DNA from: Rhodanobacter sp. C05 | GTDB lineage: Bacteria; Pseudomonadota; Gammaproteobacteria; Xanthomonadales; Rhodanobacteraceae | Reading direction: 5' to 3' | Length of the DNA: 64,000 nucleotides | Assembly: GCF_002001165.1 (NCBI RefSeq) | Contig: NZ_MUNQ01000026.1 | Location: 62,001 to 126,000 of the forward strand | Part shown: piece after piece, positions 1 through 8,919 of the stretch | Layout of the letters: every line of letters starts with the position of its first letter | Position numbering within the stretch: the first letter of the stretch is position 1 | Notes under the pieces: model-generated | What the model was told of the DNA's origin: nothing | Databases searched by the model: none | Seen by the model: only the letters and a program-made list of their open reading frames with translations | Translations under genes and position numbers: made by a program

Positions 1-77
1 GCGGTGTCGTGGAAGCCATTGATATAGGTAAAGCCCAGTGCGATCAGCACTTCCGCCACGACCAGACTGAGACTCAT
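1..77 (-). CDS. Inorganic phosphate transporter, Pit family (N-terminal part only)
   Basis: Only the first 25 codons lie in the window; the gene continues beyond position 1. The N-terminus is hydrophobic and ends in NGFHDTA, the hallmark of the first repeat of PitA/PiT phosphate permeases, which import metal-phosphate by proton symport across the inner membrane. The ATG at 77-75 is preceded by a GGAG ribosome binding site eight bases upstream. It lies 89 bases downstream of the DUF47 gene on the same strand, the usual pit partner, so the two are probably cotranscribed. The assignment rests on a short motif plus context. Confidence 0.8.
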   Translation of the reverse strand, partial: MSLSLVVAEVLIALGFTYINGFHDT

Positions 78-166
78 GCGAAGTCTCCGGCGGCGACGAA
101 TTCAACCCGAGAGAGTGTCCGTGTCACGACCGGGCAACACGCGAGGGAGAGGATCACGGCAGGTCC

Positions 167-805
167 TCAGGAATTCTTCAGCACGATCGAATAGACGATG
201 TTGCCGACGTCGCGGCACTTGTCGATTGCCTTCTCGATCAGCTCGAACAGGTCCTTTGCCAGCACCGCACGCATCACATCGCCGCCCTCGACATACAGCG
301 TGCGGTACGGCGACAGCAGCATGCGATCACCTTCCGACTCCAGTGCCTGCAGGCGATCCTGCAGTTTCTTCACCGGGTCGATGCGCAGGCCGCGGCGCAG
401 TTCGCCGATCATTTCGGCGACCACTTCGCTGGAACGCTCCAGCACCAGCGCACGCTGGGCGAAATCCACCCCGTCGAGGCGCGCAGCCACGATCTCGTAG
501 CGTTCGGCGAATTTCTCGATCGTCTTGGGGATCTTGTACAGCGCGGAATTCAGCGCCTCGATGTCCTCGCGGTCGAGCGCCGTCACAAAGGTGTTCACCA
601 GCCCCTCGCTGATCTGCGCCGCCAGCTCCTTCTCGCGGGCACGGGTGGCGGTAAAGGCGGCCATCACCGAACCCTGGCCGGGCTTGGCCAGCAGTTCATG
701 CAGGGCTTTGGCGCTCTCGCAGACAGTGGCCGCGCTCTGTTCGAGCAAGCCGTAGAACTTGTCGCCTTTGCCAAAAATCGTCTGCAGTGAAAACATGTGA
801 GCCAT
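167..805 (-). CDS. DUF47 (PhoU-like) phosphate transport regulator
   Basis: A 212-residue all-helical protein of the DUF47/PhoU-like family (the old TIGR00153 group), recognisable from the opening FSLQTIFGKGDKFY and repeated PhoU-type helices such as GEVVAEMIGELRRGL-like segments near residues 120-140. Members sit next to pit genes and are thought to modulate Pit activity or phosphate signalling from the cytoplasm. No membrane segment or signal peptide is visible. An alternative ATG lies at 796. The gene is followed by pit on the same strand and preceded by a candidate Pho box at 821-838, which would make it phosphate-regulated. Confidence 0.88.
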   Translation of the reverse strand: MAHMFSLQTIFGKGDKFYGLLEQSAATVCESAKALHELLAKPGQGSVMAAFTATRAREKELAAQISEGLVNTFVTALDREDIEALNSALYKIPKTIEKFAERYEIVAARLDGVDFAQRALVLERSSEVVAEMIGELRRGLRIDPVKKLQDRLQALESEGDRMLLSPYRTLYVEGGDVMRAVLAKDLFELIEKAIDKCRDVGNIVYSIVLKNS

Positions 806-820
806 GCCTGATGGAACGGG

Positions 821-838
821 ATGACAGGCATGTTACAG
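821..838 (-). promoter_or_regulatory. Candidate Pho box (PhoB operator) upstream of DUF47-pit
   Basis: On the minus strand the sequence is CTGTAAC, four bases (ATGC), then CTGTCAT. Two 7-bp direct repeats spaced by 4 bp match the enterobacterial PHO box plan, CTGTCAT-N4-CTGTCAT, with two mismatches in one half. It lies 16 bases before the ATG at 805 (25 before the ATG at 796), so transcription would start very close to the start codon. Its orientation fits the DUF47-pit operon. This is a motif match only. Confidence 0.5.
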
Positions 839-904
839 GACTGCCGTGCTGCCCCGCACCACTGCGGCGATGCAGCGCGGATGTGAAGTGGAGGCCCGGC
901 TGCC

Positions 905-935
905 TTTACACTGCAGCCCATGGCCCACCTATCAT
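905..935 (+). promoter_or_regulatory. Candidate promoter for the CBS membrane protein gene
   Basis: TTTACA at 905-910 and TATCAT at 930-935 resemble -35 and -10 elements, with a long 19-base spacer. The predicted start of transcription, about seven bases past the -10, falls on or next to the ATG at 943, so the mRNA could be leaderless. Confidence 0.35.
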
Positions 936-942
936 TGCCGCG

Positions 943-2265
943 ATGCTGACCGAAATCGCACTCGTCCTCGTCCTGGCCCTGTGCAACGGCTTCTTCGCGC
1001 TTTCCGAGATGGCGCTGGTCGCCTCGCGCAAGAGCCGGCTCAAGCAGATGGCGAAAACCAGCCGTCGCGCCGCGCTGGCGCTGCGCCATGCCGAGGCGCC
1101 GGAGCACTTCCTGTCCACCGTGCAGGTCGGCATCACCCTGCTGATGCTGGTCACCGGCGCGATCGCCGGCGACGCGCTGGGCGGTCGCATCGCCGACGCA
1201 CTGCAAGGCGAGCCGGTGGCATGGCTGACGCCGTATACGCGGATCCTGGGCATCGCGCTCGGTTTCGTGCTGATCTCGTTCATCCAGATCGTGATCGGCG
1301 AACTGGTGCCGAAGCGACTGGCCCTGTCGGCGCCGGAGCGGTTCTCGACATACGCGGCGATTCCGATGCTGGTGCTGTCGCGGCTGACCGCGCCGTTCGT
1401 ATGGCTGCTGAACGTATCGAGCAACCTGCTGCTGCGGCTGCTGCGGGTCAACCAGCACGGTCAGGGCGTGGTCACCGAGGAGGAGATCCGCCTGCTGGTG
1501 GCCGAAAGCGCCGAACAGGGCGTGCTCGACCAGGACGAGCACAACATGGTCAACCGCGTGTTGCGCCTGGGCGACCGCACGGTGGACAGCGTGATGACCC
1601 CGCGCATGCGCATCGCCTGGCTGGACATGGCCGCCAGCCGCGAGGAGAACATCGAGGTGCTGCGCGAAACCCCGTACTCGCGTTACCCGGTCTACCGTGG
1701 TGACGAGAGCGACGTGGTCGGCGTGGTCGAGGTCAAGCGCCTGCTGCACAGTTTTGCCGAGGGCAAGCCGGAGCTGTTCGACCACCTGTCCAAACCGTTG
1801 TTCGTGCCTGCGACCGCACGTGCATTGGATCTGCTGGAAGAATTTCGCGATGCCGAAACGCCGCTGGCTCTGGTGGTCGACGAATACGGCGACATCGAGG
1901 GCGTGGTCACCGTCAACGACCTGCTGGCGGCGGTGGTCGGCGCCAGCCAGATCGGCCACAGCGGCGACGCCGAGGATGCCCCGATCGTGCAGCGCGCGGA
2001 CGGCAGCTGGCTGATCGACGGCAGCCTGTCCACCGACGACCTGCGCGAACTGCTGCACGTCGGCGAGTTGCCTGGCGAGCAGGAGCACGATTTCCGCACC
2101 GTCGCTGGCATGGTGATGACCGCGCTCGGCCATATCCCACAAACCGGCGAAGTGTTCGCCTGGCATGGCATCCGCTTCGAGGTGGTCGACCTCGACGGCG
2201 CACGCATCGACAAGCTGCTGGTCACCCCCGCACCGTCGCTGGAGCCGTCGGACGACGAGCAGTAG
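943..2265 (+). CDS. CorC/HlyC-type CNNM-CBS domain membrane protein
   Basis: A 440-residue protein with the order DUF21/CNNM membrane domain (about residues 1-190, opening with ALCNGFFALSEMAL), a CBS pair (about 205-330, including VDEYGDIEGVVT) and a C-terminal CorC_HlyC domain (about 345-430). Such proteins are linked to magnesium/cobalt efflux or homeostasis in the inner membrane; the old hemolysin name is historical. I start it at the ATG at 943, not further upstream, because the CNNM domain begins there at once and a promoter-like sequence lies just before it. It is divergent from the DUF47 gene. Confidence 0.9.
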   Translation: MLTEIALVLVLALCNGFFALSEMALVASRKSRLKQMAKTSRRAALALRHAEAPEHFLSTVQVGITLLMLVTGAIAGDALGGRIADALQGEPVAWLTPYTRILGIALGFVLISFIQIVIGELVPKRLALSAPERFSTYAAIPMLVLSRLTAPFVWLLNVSSNLLLRLLRVNQHGQGVVTEEEIRLLVAESAEQGVLDQDEHNMVNRVLRLGDRTVDSVMTPRMRIAWLDMAASREENIEVLRETPYSRYPVYRGDESDVVGVVEVKRLLHSFAEGKPELFDHLSKPLFVPATARALDLLEEFRDAETPLALVVDEYGDIEGVVTVNDLLAAVVGASQIGHSGDAEDAPIVQRADGSWLIDGSLSTDDLRELLHVGELPGEQEHDFRTVAGMVMTALGHIPQTGEVFAWHGIRFEVVDLDGARIDKLLVTPAPSLEPSDDEQ

Positions 2266-2277
2266 TTGAGCAATAAC

Positions 2278-2380
2278 TCCTCCCACTGCTTGCAGGGGGA
2301 GGCTGGGAGGGGGTTGTCCGGATTTACGGGAAAGATCAAAAGCCCCCTCCCTAAACCCTCCCCTGCGTGCAGGGGAGGGA
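2278..2380. repeat. REP-like GC-rich imperfect palindrome (two inverted arms)
   Basis: Two arms of about 38 bp face each other: 2278-2314 (purine-rich top strand, containing GCAGGGGGAGG) and 2343-2380 (containing CCCTCCCCTGC and GCAGGGGAGGG). They are imperfect inverted copies separated by about 28 bp. Each arm also holds a short internal hairpin around GC-NN-GC. A third copy of the same unit lies at 57853-57890. The location between two convergent genes suits a dispersed REP/MITE-like element that could also work as a bidirectional terminator. Confidence 0.75.
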
Positions 2381-2393
2381 ATCATCGCCGAGG

Positions 2394-3155
2394 CTACTTG
2401 TTGCCCTTCGCCAACCCCGCCATCCGCTGCGCATCGGCCAGGATGCCGTGTAGCACGCGCAGCTCGCGCTCGTCCGGCTGCGCGCGCTGGAACAGCTTGC
2501 GCAGGCGCAGCATGATCGTGGTGGGTTCGCGGCCCTTGTGGAATTCGATGTCGTCCAGCGTCTGTGCCAGATGCCGGTAGAACTGCTCCATCTGTGCAGC
2601 ATCCGCAGGCGGCTCCTCGCGCACCGGCGCGGATGCCGGCACCGCATCGCCAAGCATCGCCACGCGCAACTCGTAGGCCATCACCTGCACCGCCTGCGAC
2701 AGGTTGAGCGAGCTGAAATCGTCCACGCTGGGAATCCGCACCATCGCATGGCAGCGCGCCAGCTCGTCGTTCTCCAGCCCGGTGCGCTCGTTGCCGAACA
2801 CCAACGCCACCTGCTCGCCACGTGCAACCGCAGCCAGCGCCTGCTGCGCGGCTTCGCGCGGCGAGATTTCCGGCAAGGTCACGCCGCGCCGGCGCGCCGA
2901 CAGGCCCAGTGCGAGGCTGTTGCCGGCCAGGCTGTCGACCAGCTCGGCATGGATACCCGCGTTGGCCAACACCTCATCCGCACCGGCGGCCAGCGCATTC
3001 GCCTCGCGATCGGGGAATCGTGCGGGCGCCACCAGCTCCATCCGCTCGAAACCCATCGTGCGGATCGCCCGCGCCGCACTGCCGATATTGCCCGGATGCG
3101 AGGTACGCACCAGCACGTAGCGGATGCGGGCGGTAAGGTCTTGGAGGTCGGTCAT
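2394..3155 (-). CDS. trmJ: tRNA (cytidine/uridine-2'-O-)methyltransferase TrmJ
   Basis: A SPOUT-superfamily methyltransferase of 253 residues that 2'-O-methylates position 32 of certain tRNAs using S-adenosylmethionine. Family signatures are visible: IRYVLVRTSHPGNIGSAARA near residues 9-28, then VFGNERTGL and the trefoil-knot segment IPSVDDFSSLNLSQAVQVM near residues 110-160. The ATG at 3155 gives the family-typical N-terminus; upstream extension would add non-conserved sequence. It is divergent from suhB with about 125 bases between, as in many gammaproteobacteria. Confidence 0.93.
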   Translation of the reverse strand: MTDLQDLTARIRYVLVRTSHPGNIGSAARAIRTMGFERMELVAPARFPDREANALAAGADEVLANAGIHAELVDSLAGNSLALGLSARRRGVTLPEISPREAAQQALAAVARGEQVALVFGNERTGLENDELARCHAMVRIPSVDDFSSLNLSQAVQVMAYELRVAMLGDAVPASAPVREEPPADAAQMEQFYRHLAQTLDDIEFHKGREPTTIMLRLRKLFQRAQPDERELRVLHGILADAQRMAGLAKGNK

Positions 3156-3233
3156 GCGATGCTGGCTGAGTGGTAAACAAGTGGGCAAGGATAGTGGACA
3201 CGGGGCGTCTGCGGCCCGGTCCGGTCCCGGCTC

Positions 3234-3242
3234 TGCTAGAAT
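3234..3242 (+). promoter_or_regulatory. Extended -10 promoter element upstream of suhB
   Basis: TGC followed by TAGAAT (3237-3242) forms an extended -10 element. No convincing -35 lies 16-18 bases upstream. The same TGCTAGAAT string occurs before purM at 7138-7146. Predicted start near 3249, about 32 bases ahead of the suhB ATG. Confidence 0.45.
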
Positions 3243-3280
3243 CGCCGGCCGCAACCCCGCTCTTTTGCAAAGTCGAAGCC

Positions 3281-4084
3281 ATGCCCAGACCCCACGTTAC
3301 GATCGCGGCGCGCGCCGCGCGTTCTGCAGGCAACGTGATCCTGCGCTACATGAACCGCATCGACGGCCTCAACATCGTCGAGAAGCAGCAGCTGGACTTC
3401 GTCTCCGAGGTCGACAAGCTGGCCGAGGCGGAGATCATCAAGGAACTGCGCCGCGCCTATCCCGACCACGCGATCCTCGCCGAGGAAAGCGGCGCGACCG
3501 GCAAGGGCCCGCTGACCTGGGTGATCGACCCGCTCGACGGCACTCATAACTACCTGCGCGGCATCCCGCACTTCAGCGTATCCATCGCGCTGCTGGAAAA
3601 GGGTGTGCCGATCCACGCCGTGGTGTTCGACCCGCTGCGCGACGAGCTGTACACCGCCAGCAAGGGCGATGGCGCCTACATCAACGACCGCCGCATGCGC
3701 GTATCGAAGCGCGAAAATCTCGGCGGCGCGATGATCGCCACCGGCTTCCCGTTCCGTCAGCGCGAGCACCTCACCGCGCAGCTCGACATGACCCGCGCGA
3801 TCCTCGGCCAGGCCGAAGACATCCGTCGCTCCGGCTCCGCCGCACTCGACCTGGCCTATGTCGCCGCCGGTCGTTATGACGGCTATTTCGAGATTGGCCT
3901 GAAGCCGTGGGACATGGCTGCCGGCGTATTGCTGGTACACGAAGCCGGCGGCCGCTATTGCGATTTCGCCGGCCGCGACGGCATCCCCGCCAGCGGCAAC
4001 ATCATCGCCGGCAACCTCAATGTGGCGAAGGCGATGGTCGATGCGATCGGGCAGCAGGCGACACCGGCGCTGCTGAAGGCCTGA
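3281..4084 (+). CDS. suhB: Inositol-1-monophosphatase SuhB
   Basis: At 267 residues it has the exact family length of E. coli SuhB, a Mg-dependent inositol monophosphatase that also acts as a ribosomal RNA transcription/maturation factor. Metal-site motifs are intact: EESGA, then WVIDPLDGTHNY near residues 80-95, and the C-terminal KPWDMAAG near 210. The ATG at 3281 begins with MPRPHVTIA, matching the usual MHPMLNIAVRAAR-type start. It is the first of three IMPase-superfamily genes in the window and is divergent from trmJ, its common neighbour. Confidence 0.93.
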   Translation: MPRPHVTIAARAARSAGNVILRYMNRIDGLNIVEKQQLDFVSEVDKLAEAEIIKELRRAYPDHAILAEESGATGKGPLTWVIDPLDGTHNYLRGIPHFSVSIALLEKGVPIHAVVFDPLRDELYTASKGDGAYINDRRMRVSKRENLGGAMIATGFPFRQREHLTAQLDMTRAILGQAEDIRRSGSAALDLAYVAAGRYDGYFEIGLKPWDMAAGVLLVHEAGGRYCDFAGRDGIPASGNIIAGNLNVAKAMVDAIGQQATPALLKA

Positions 4085-4126
4085 GCACTCTCGATCTGTT
4101 GCACGAGCAAGGGCGCCTTTGCTGTT

Positions 4127-4834
4127 TCAGGGCGCGGCTTCGCCGGCCTCGCGCAAAAATTCACGCAGGAACGGAATCGTGATACGCCGTTGCGCCGCCA
4201 ACGATGCCACATCCAGCTTGTCCAGCAGATCGAGCAACGCCCCCAGGTCACGCGCATAACGCGAGAACAGCCAGTCCAGCACGCCGTCGTCCAGTTCGAT
4301 GCCACGCGAGGCCGCCTGCGCTTTCAGCACGACGCGGCGTTCGTCGTCGTCGAGCGGCTTCAGTGCGAACTGGGTACAGGCGCCGAGACGCGAGCGCAAA
4401 TCGGGCAAGCCGATACCCAACTGGGTCGGCGTGGTCTCGGCAGCGAACAGCAACCCGCTGCCTTCGGCGCGGGCGCGGTTGTAGAGGTCGAACAGCGCGT
4501 GTTCGGCTTCGCGGCTGCCGGCGATCGCGCCGAGATCATCCAGCGCCAGCAGCTCGCTACCGGCCACTCCGCGCAACGCCGCCGCATGATCGGCAATCGT
4601 TGCCAATGGCAGGTATTGCACGCGCCTTCCGGCAGAGTTCGCTGCCTGACACGCCGCCATCAGCAGATGACTGCGGCCGCTGCCGTTGGCGCCATGCAGG
4701 TAGACCCAAGGTGCGCCCGGTTCAAGCGCCAGTGCCTGCACGGCGGCCAGCGCAGCGGCATTGGCGCCGGCGTGGAAATGTTCGAAGCGCTGGCGACGGG
4801 GCCAGCGCAAGGCAAGCGGCAACTGCGGAATCAT
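4127..4834 (-). CDS. hda: DnaA regulatory inactivator Hda
   Basis: A 235-residue AAA+ protein. Hda binds the DNA-loaded sliding clamp and drives hydrolysis of DnaA-ATP after initiation of replication. Near the N-terminus IPQLPLAL fits the clamp-binding QLxLxL motif. The Walker A-like GANGSGRSHLL carries Arg in place of Lys, as in E. coli Hda. The Walker B segment ELLALDDLGAI and the sensor region DLRSRLGA follow. Its start overlaps the stop of the upstream permease by four bases, so the two are translationally coupled. Confidence 0.92.
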   Translation of the reverse strand: MIPQLPLALRWPRRQRFEHFHAGANAAALAAVQALALEPGAPWVYLHGANGSGRSHLLMAACQAANSAGRRVQYLPLATIADHAAALRGVAGSELLALDDLGAIAGSREAEHALFDLYNRARAEGSGLLFAAETTPTQLGIGLPDLRSRLGACTQFALKPLDDDERRVVLKAQAASRGIELDDGVLDWLFSRYARDLGALLDLLDKLDVASLAAQRRITIPFLREFLREAGEAAP

Positions 4835-6000
4835 GGGGCAGCCCGATCATCCTTGGGCGACATGACCGTGGTATCGGTCTCGACCTCGCCATCACGATGC
4901 ACGGTGACATCCACTTCGGCGATGACCGGATCGTCCGGTCCCTCCTCGTTGTACAACTCGCTCATGCGATAGCGCTCGACCAGGTAGCGCAGCAGCACCA
5001 TGATCACCGAGGCTGCCGGCAGCGCCAGCAACACGCCGAGGAAACCGAACAGCGAGCCGCCCGCAAGCACCGCGAAGATCACCGCCACCGGGTGCAGGCC
5101 GATCTTGTCGCCGACCAGTTTGGGCACCAGTACATAGCCTTCCAGCAGCTGGCCGACCGCGAATACGCCGCATACCAGCAGCACATGTGTCCAGTCGCCG
5201 TATTGCACCAGCGCGGCGATGATCGCGGCGATGAAGCCGATGATGAAGCCCAGATACGGTACGAAGCTGAGCAGTCCGGCGACCATGCCGATCAGCGGGC
5301 CCACGGTCAGCCCGATCGCGCCCAGAGTGGCGCCGTAAAACACGCCGAGTGCCAGCATCACCAGCAGCTGCCCGCGCACGAAGGCACCGAGTACCTTGTC
5401 CGATTCACGCGCCAGGTGCGCGATGGTCGGCTCGACCGAGCGCGGCAACATGCGGTCGATCGTGCCGACCAGCCGGTCCCAGTCGCGCAGCAGATAGAAC
5501 GCCACCACCGGGATCAGCACCAGGTTGGCCAGCCACTGCACGACACCCAGTCCGGAACGCGACACCTTGCCCAGCACGGTCGTGGCGATGTCGCCGATCG
5601 AACCCAGGTGCGCCTTGATCGCCACCAGCAGGCGATCGCTGTCGAACATGCGCGGATCCAGATGCAGCCGCGCCTGCAGCCACGGCCACGCGGTGTGCTG
5701 CGCCCAGTCGCCGTAGCGCGGCAGGTTCTCGATGAGATTTTCGACCTGCCGCGCAATCAGCGGGATCAGCAGCAGCAGTACGCCACCGACAGCCAGCAGC
5801 AGCACCGTGAAAACGATCGTGGCGGCCCAGTTGCGACTCAGTCCAACCCGTTCCAGCCGGTCGGCCAGTGGGTCCCCCAGATAAGCCAGCATGGCGGCAA
5901 CGGCGAATGGCATCAGCACCGGTGCCAGCAGCCAGACCACATAGACGATGGCCGCCACGATGGCGAGCATCTGCCAGCGCCGTGATGTGTCGTGATTCAC
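4831..6000 (-). CDS. AI-2E family transporter (PerM-like permease)
   Basis: A 389-residue polytopic protein with a predicted N-terminal helix pair (about residues 10-45), further helices near 65-85 and 150-180, and a cluster of helices at 215-345 typical of the AI-2E/PerM (UPF0118) family. Substrates are mostly unknown; some members export autoinducer-2 or Na+/H+. The C-terminal tail is charged and acidic. It starts with GTG at 6000, preceded by GAGGTG. It overlaps hda by four bases; the pairing with hda and the purMN cluster is common in xanthomonads. Confidence 0.85.
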   Translation of the reverse strand: MNHDTSRRWQMLAIVAAIVYVVWLLAPVLMPFAVAAMLAYLGDPLADRLERVGLSRNWAATIVFTVLLLAVGGVLLLLIPLIARQVENLIENLPRYGDWAQHTAWPWLQARLHLDPRMFDSDRLLVAIKAHLGSIGDIATTVLGKVSRSGLGVVQWLANLVLIPVVAFYLLRDWDRLVGTIDRMLPRSVEPTIAHLARESDKVLGAFVRGQLLVMLALGVFYGATLGAIGLTVGPLIGMVAGLLSFVPYLGFIIGFIAAIIAALVQYGDWTHVLLVCGVFAVGQLLEGYVLVPKLVGDKIGLHPVAVIFAVLAGGSLFGFLGVLLALPAASVIMVLLRYLVERYRMSELYNEEGPDDPVIAEVDVTVHRDGEVETDTTVMSPKDDRAAP

Positions 6001-6052
6001 CCGATCACCTCAGTCCGCACATCGAGTGCGTGATTTTGCGATGGGCCTGCAT

Positions 6053-7036
6053 TCAATGCACCCAGCGCAGGTTGGCGTCGGCATCCTGATGCGGCTCGCC
6101 CTGCAGCAGCATGCGGCCACTGGCGGCAAGGTTTGCGGCCAGTCCGCTCAGCGGCAGCGCCGCCTTGACGTACAACAGCACGCCGTCGTTCTGCGCACCT
6201 AGCGTCGCCACCTGACGTACCGACGGATCGGCGCGCAGGGTCGCCAGCAAATTCGCGAAGTCCATCGCCGAGTCCAGCCCGCTCACCCACAGCTTGCCCT
6301 CGCTGACGCCGGCGCCAACCACATTGAGCTGCTTGCCGATGCGATCGACCATGCTGTTGCCCGCCGCAACGAGCAAGGCGTCCGCGGTGGCACCCTGATC
6401 GCTCCAGCCCTGGGCCTGGCCACCTGAAATCAGTGTCCAGTCAGCACCACCAGCGTGCAGCTTGCCGAGCAGCACCAGTCCGGTGTGGTACTGCTGATTG
6501 ATCGCTGCCAGCGTGGCCGGATCGACCGCACCGATCTTCGCTGTGTCCAGCGTGTTGTCGGTGGCGGGATACACCACGTTGGTGCCACGTGCAGCGGCAG
6601 CCGAGGCCAGACTGGCGAGTGCCGACTGGTCCAGCAGGCCGCCATCGGCACCATGCACCAGCAGCAGTACCGGTGGCTTGATGCCCGAACTGGCCACACC
6701 CAGCTTCGATACCAGCCGGCGTACCGAACCTGGTTCGAAGTCCACCGCCACGGTCAGCCCAGTCGCGGCACGCTGATACTGGAATTTCTGCACCATCGAG
6801 CCCGCCTTGCCCAGCGCATCGGCGTAACCGGCGTTGCTGCGCAGGTCCTGACCGCCAGCGATCCGTGTAAGCACCTGGCCCAGCGCGGTAGCGAACGCCT
6901 GGTCACGCTGGGCGCCGCTGGTGTCGACAACCGGCACGGTGACCGAATAGGGCGAGCTCTCGGTCTGCGCATGCAACGATGGCAGCAAGGCAAAACCCAG
7001 CAGCAGGGTAACGATCAGCAGGCGGGACAGGCGCAT
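6053..7036 (-). CDS. DUF2066 domain-containing secreted protein
   Basis: A 327-residue protein with a clear signal peptide ([20 protein letters not shown] followed by LHAQ) and then a DUF2066 region beginning [20 protein letters not shown]. The function is unknown; it probably resides in the periplasm. I use the ATG at 7036 because the signal peptide starts there; the open frame upstream encodes no plausible extension. It is divergent from purM, and the same arrangement is common in xanthomonads and pseudomonads. Confidence 0.8.
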   Translation of the reverse strand: MRLSRLLIVTLLLGFALLPSLHAQTESSPYSVTVPVVDTSGAQRDQAFATALGQVLTRIAGGQDLRSNAGYADALGKAGSMVQKFQYQRAATGLTVAVDFEPGSVRRLVSKLGVASSGIKPPVLLLVHGADGGLLDQSALASLASAAAARGTNVVYPATDNTLDTAKIGAVDPATLAAINQQYHTGLVLLGKLHAGGADWTLISGGQAQGWSDQGATADALLVAAGNSMVDRIGKQLNVVGAGVSEGKLWVSGLDSAMDFANLLATLRADPSVRQVATLGAQNDGVLLYVKAALPLSGLAANLAASGRMLLQGEPHQDADANLRWVH

Positions 7037-7137
7037 GGACGTGGGTGTCTTCAGGGGGAGCACGCGGGAAGTCTGCCCAATCGCGCCCGCAGCGTCCATC
7101 GGAGCCGTCGATGGCGGCCGGCAAGGATCGAACAAGC

Positions 7138-7146
7138 TGCTAGAAT
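7138..7146 (+). promoter_or_regulatory. Extended -10 promoter element upstream of purM
   Basis: TGC plus TAGAAT (7141-7146), identical to the element before suhB at 3234-3242. Predicted start near 7153, about 23 bases before the purM ATG. No PurR-like operator was recognised. Confidence 0.45.
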
Positions 7147-7175
7147 TGCGCGTTTCACCCTCGCCGGTTTCCACC

Positions 7176-8204
7176 ATGTCTGACGCCCTAACCTACCGCG
7201 CCGCCGGCGTCGATATCGATGCCGGCAATGCCGTGGTCGAACGCATCAAGCCGCTGGTCAAGCGCACTTTCCGTCCCGAAGTGATGGGTGGTCTGGGCGG
7301 CTTCGGCGGCCTGTTCGACCTCTCCGGCCGCTACAAGGAGCCGGTGCTGGTGTCCGGCACCGATGGCGTCGGCACCAAGCTGAAGCTGGCGCAGATCCTG
7401 AACCGGCACGACACGATCGGCATCGACCTGGTCGGCATGTGCGTCAACGACGTGCTGGTGCAGGGCGCCGAGCCGCTGTTCTTCCTCGACTACTTCGCCA
7501 CCGGCAAGCTCGACGTGGACACCACCGTGGCCGTGGTCGGCGGCATCGCGAAAGGCTGCGAACTGGCCGGCTGCGCACTGATCGGCGGCGAGACCGCCGA
7601 GATGCCGGACATGTATCCGCCGGGCGAATACGACCTGGCCGGCTTCACCGTCGGCGCCGTGGAAAAGTCGCAGATGCTCAGCGGCGACGCGATTGTCGCC
7701 GGCGACGTGATTCTCGGCGTGGCCTCGTCGGGTCCGCATTCGAACGGTTATTCTCTAATCCGCAAGATCCTCGAGCGCGCCGGCAATCCACTCGATCTCG
7801 ATCTCGGTGGTATCAAGCTGGCCGACGCCCTGATGGCACCGACCACGATCTACGTCAAGTCGATGCTGGAACTCCTGAAGTCGATCCCGGTACACGGCAT
7901 GGCCCATATCACCGGCGGCGGCCTCAAGGAAAACATCATCCGCGTGGTGCCGGAGGGTCTCGGCATCGCACTGGATGCCGGCGCCATCGTGCTGCCACCG
8001 GTATTCGACTGGCTGATGCGCGAAGGCAATGTGGCGCGCGAGGAAATGTGGCGCACGTTCAACTGCGGCATCGGCTTCACCGTGATCCTGCCGCGCGACG
8101 CTGTTGCCGCCGCTGCCGCCGCGCTGGCAAGGCATGGCCTGGCCAGTTCGGTGATCGGTGACGTGGTGCCCGCCCAGGGCGACGAGCGCGTGCACATCGG
8201 CTGA
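7176..8204 (+). CDS. purM: Phosphoribosylformylglycinamidine cyclo-ligase PurM
   Basis: A 342-residue AIR synthetase, the fifth step of purine synthesis, converting FGAM and ATP to aminoimidazole ribotide in the cytosol. Visible signatures: [12 protein letters not shown] at the N-terminus, [24 protein letters not shown] near residue 60-75, [11 protein letters not shown] near 140-150 and [13 protein letters not shown] near 190. The ATG at 7176 gives the usual family start. It is followed nine to eighteen bases later by purN, so the pair is an operon. Confidence 0.96.
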   Translation: MSDALTYRAAGVDIDAGNAVVERIKPLVKRTFRPEVMGGLGGFGGLFDLSGRYKEPVLVSGTDGVGTKLKLAQILNRHDTIGIDLVGMCVNDVLVQGAEPLFFLDYFATGKLDVDTTVAVVGGIAKGCELAGCALIGGETAEMPDMYPPGEYDLAGFTVGAVEKSQMLSGDAIVAGDVILGVASSGPHSNGYSLIRKILERAGNPLDLDLGGIKLADALMAPTTIYVKSMLELLKSIPVHGMAHITGGGLKENIIRVVPEGLGIALDAGAIVLPPVFDWLMREGNVAREEMWRTFNCGIGFTVILPRDAVAAAAAALARHGLASSVIGDVVPAQGDERVHIG

Positions 8205-8221
8205 GCCAGCACGTGACAGTC

Positions 8222-8884
8222 ATGCATCCCCGGGTCGCCGTGCTCGCCTCCGGGCGTGGCAGCAACCTTGCCGCCCTGCTCGCTGCCCGTGACCGCGGCG
8301 AACTGCCGGTGGATTTCGTGCTGGTCGGCAGCGACAAGGCTACGGCCGGTGCCCTGCAACTGGCGGCAACGGCCGGCATCCCCACGCTGGCGCTCGATCC
8401 ACGCAACTACCCGGACCGGCGTACGTTCGACCTCGAACTGTTCGCCCGCATCGCCGCAAGTGGTGCCGAACTGCTGGTGCTGGCCGGTTACATGCGCATC
8501 ATCGACGGCGAGGCACTGCGTCCATGGGTCGGCCGGATGATCAACATCCACCCCTCGCTGCTGCCCAAATACCGCGGCCTGCATACCCATCGCCGCGCGC
8601 TGGAGGCAGGCGACCTCGAACATGGCGCCAGCGTGCATTTCGTCACTGCCGAGCTGGATGGCGGCCCGGTGATTGCGCAGGCACGCATGGCGATCGAAGC
8701 CGGTGACGACGAGCACCGGCTGGCGCAGCGGCTGTTGCCGCTGGAACACCGGCTGCTGCCGGCCGTACTGCGTCTGCTGGCCAGCCAGCAACTGCAGTGG
8801 GTTGGCGACGGTCCGCGGCTCGACGGCCAGCCGCTGCTGACGGCGTTGCAGCTGGGCGCTCACGGCCTGCTGCCGGCGGAGTGA
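8222..8884 (+). CDS. purN: Phosphoribosylglycinamide formyltransferase PurN
   Basis: A folate-dependent GAR transformylase of 220 residues, third step of purine synthesis. It carries VLASGRGSNLAALL at the N-terminus, the GYMRIID strand, the catalytic-region motif INIHPSLLPKYRGLHTHR around residues 105-122, and HFVTAELDGGPVI. An alternative GTG at 8213 would add three residues; neither start has a strong ribosome binding site and I prefer ATG. It directly follows purM. Confidence 0.94.
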   Translation: MHPRVAVLASGRGSNLAALLAARDRGELPVDFVLVGSDKATAGALQLAATAGIPTLALDPRNYPDRRTFDLELFARIAASGAELLVLAGYMRIIDGEALRPWVGRMINIHPSLLPKYRGLHTHRRALEAGDLEHGASVHFVTAELDGGPVIAQARMAIEAGDDEHRLAQRLLPLEHRLLPAVLRLLASQQLQWVGDGPRLDGQPLLTALQLGAHGLLPAE

Positions 8885-8919
8885 TCCACGGTTCAGCCCC
8901 GCACCGGCAGACTCGACCC

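Noticed and set aside
664-2385. 573-codon minus frame opposite the CBS membrane protein gene
   Set aside because: Gln/His-rich composition with no domain; it begins inside the REP-like element and overlaps a well-supported gene.
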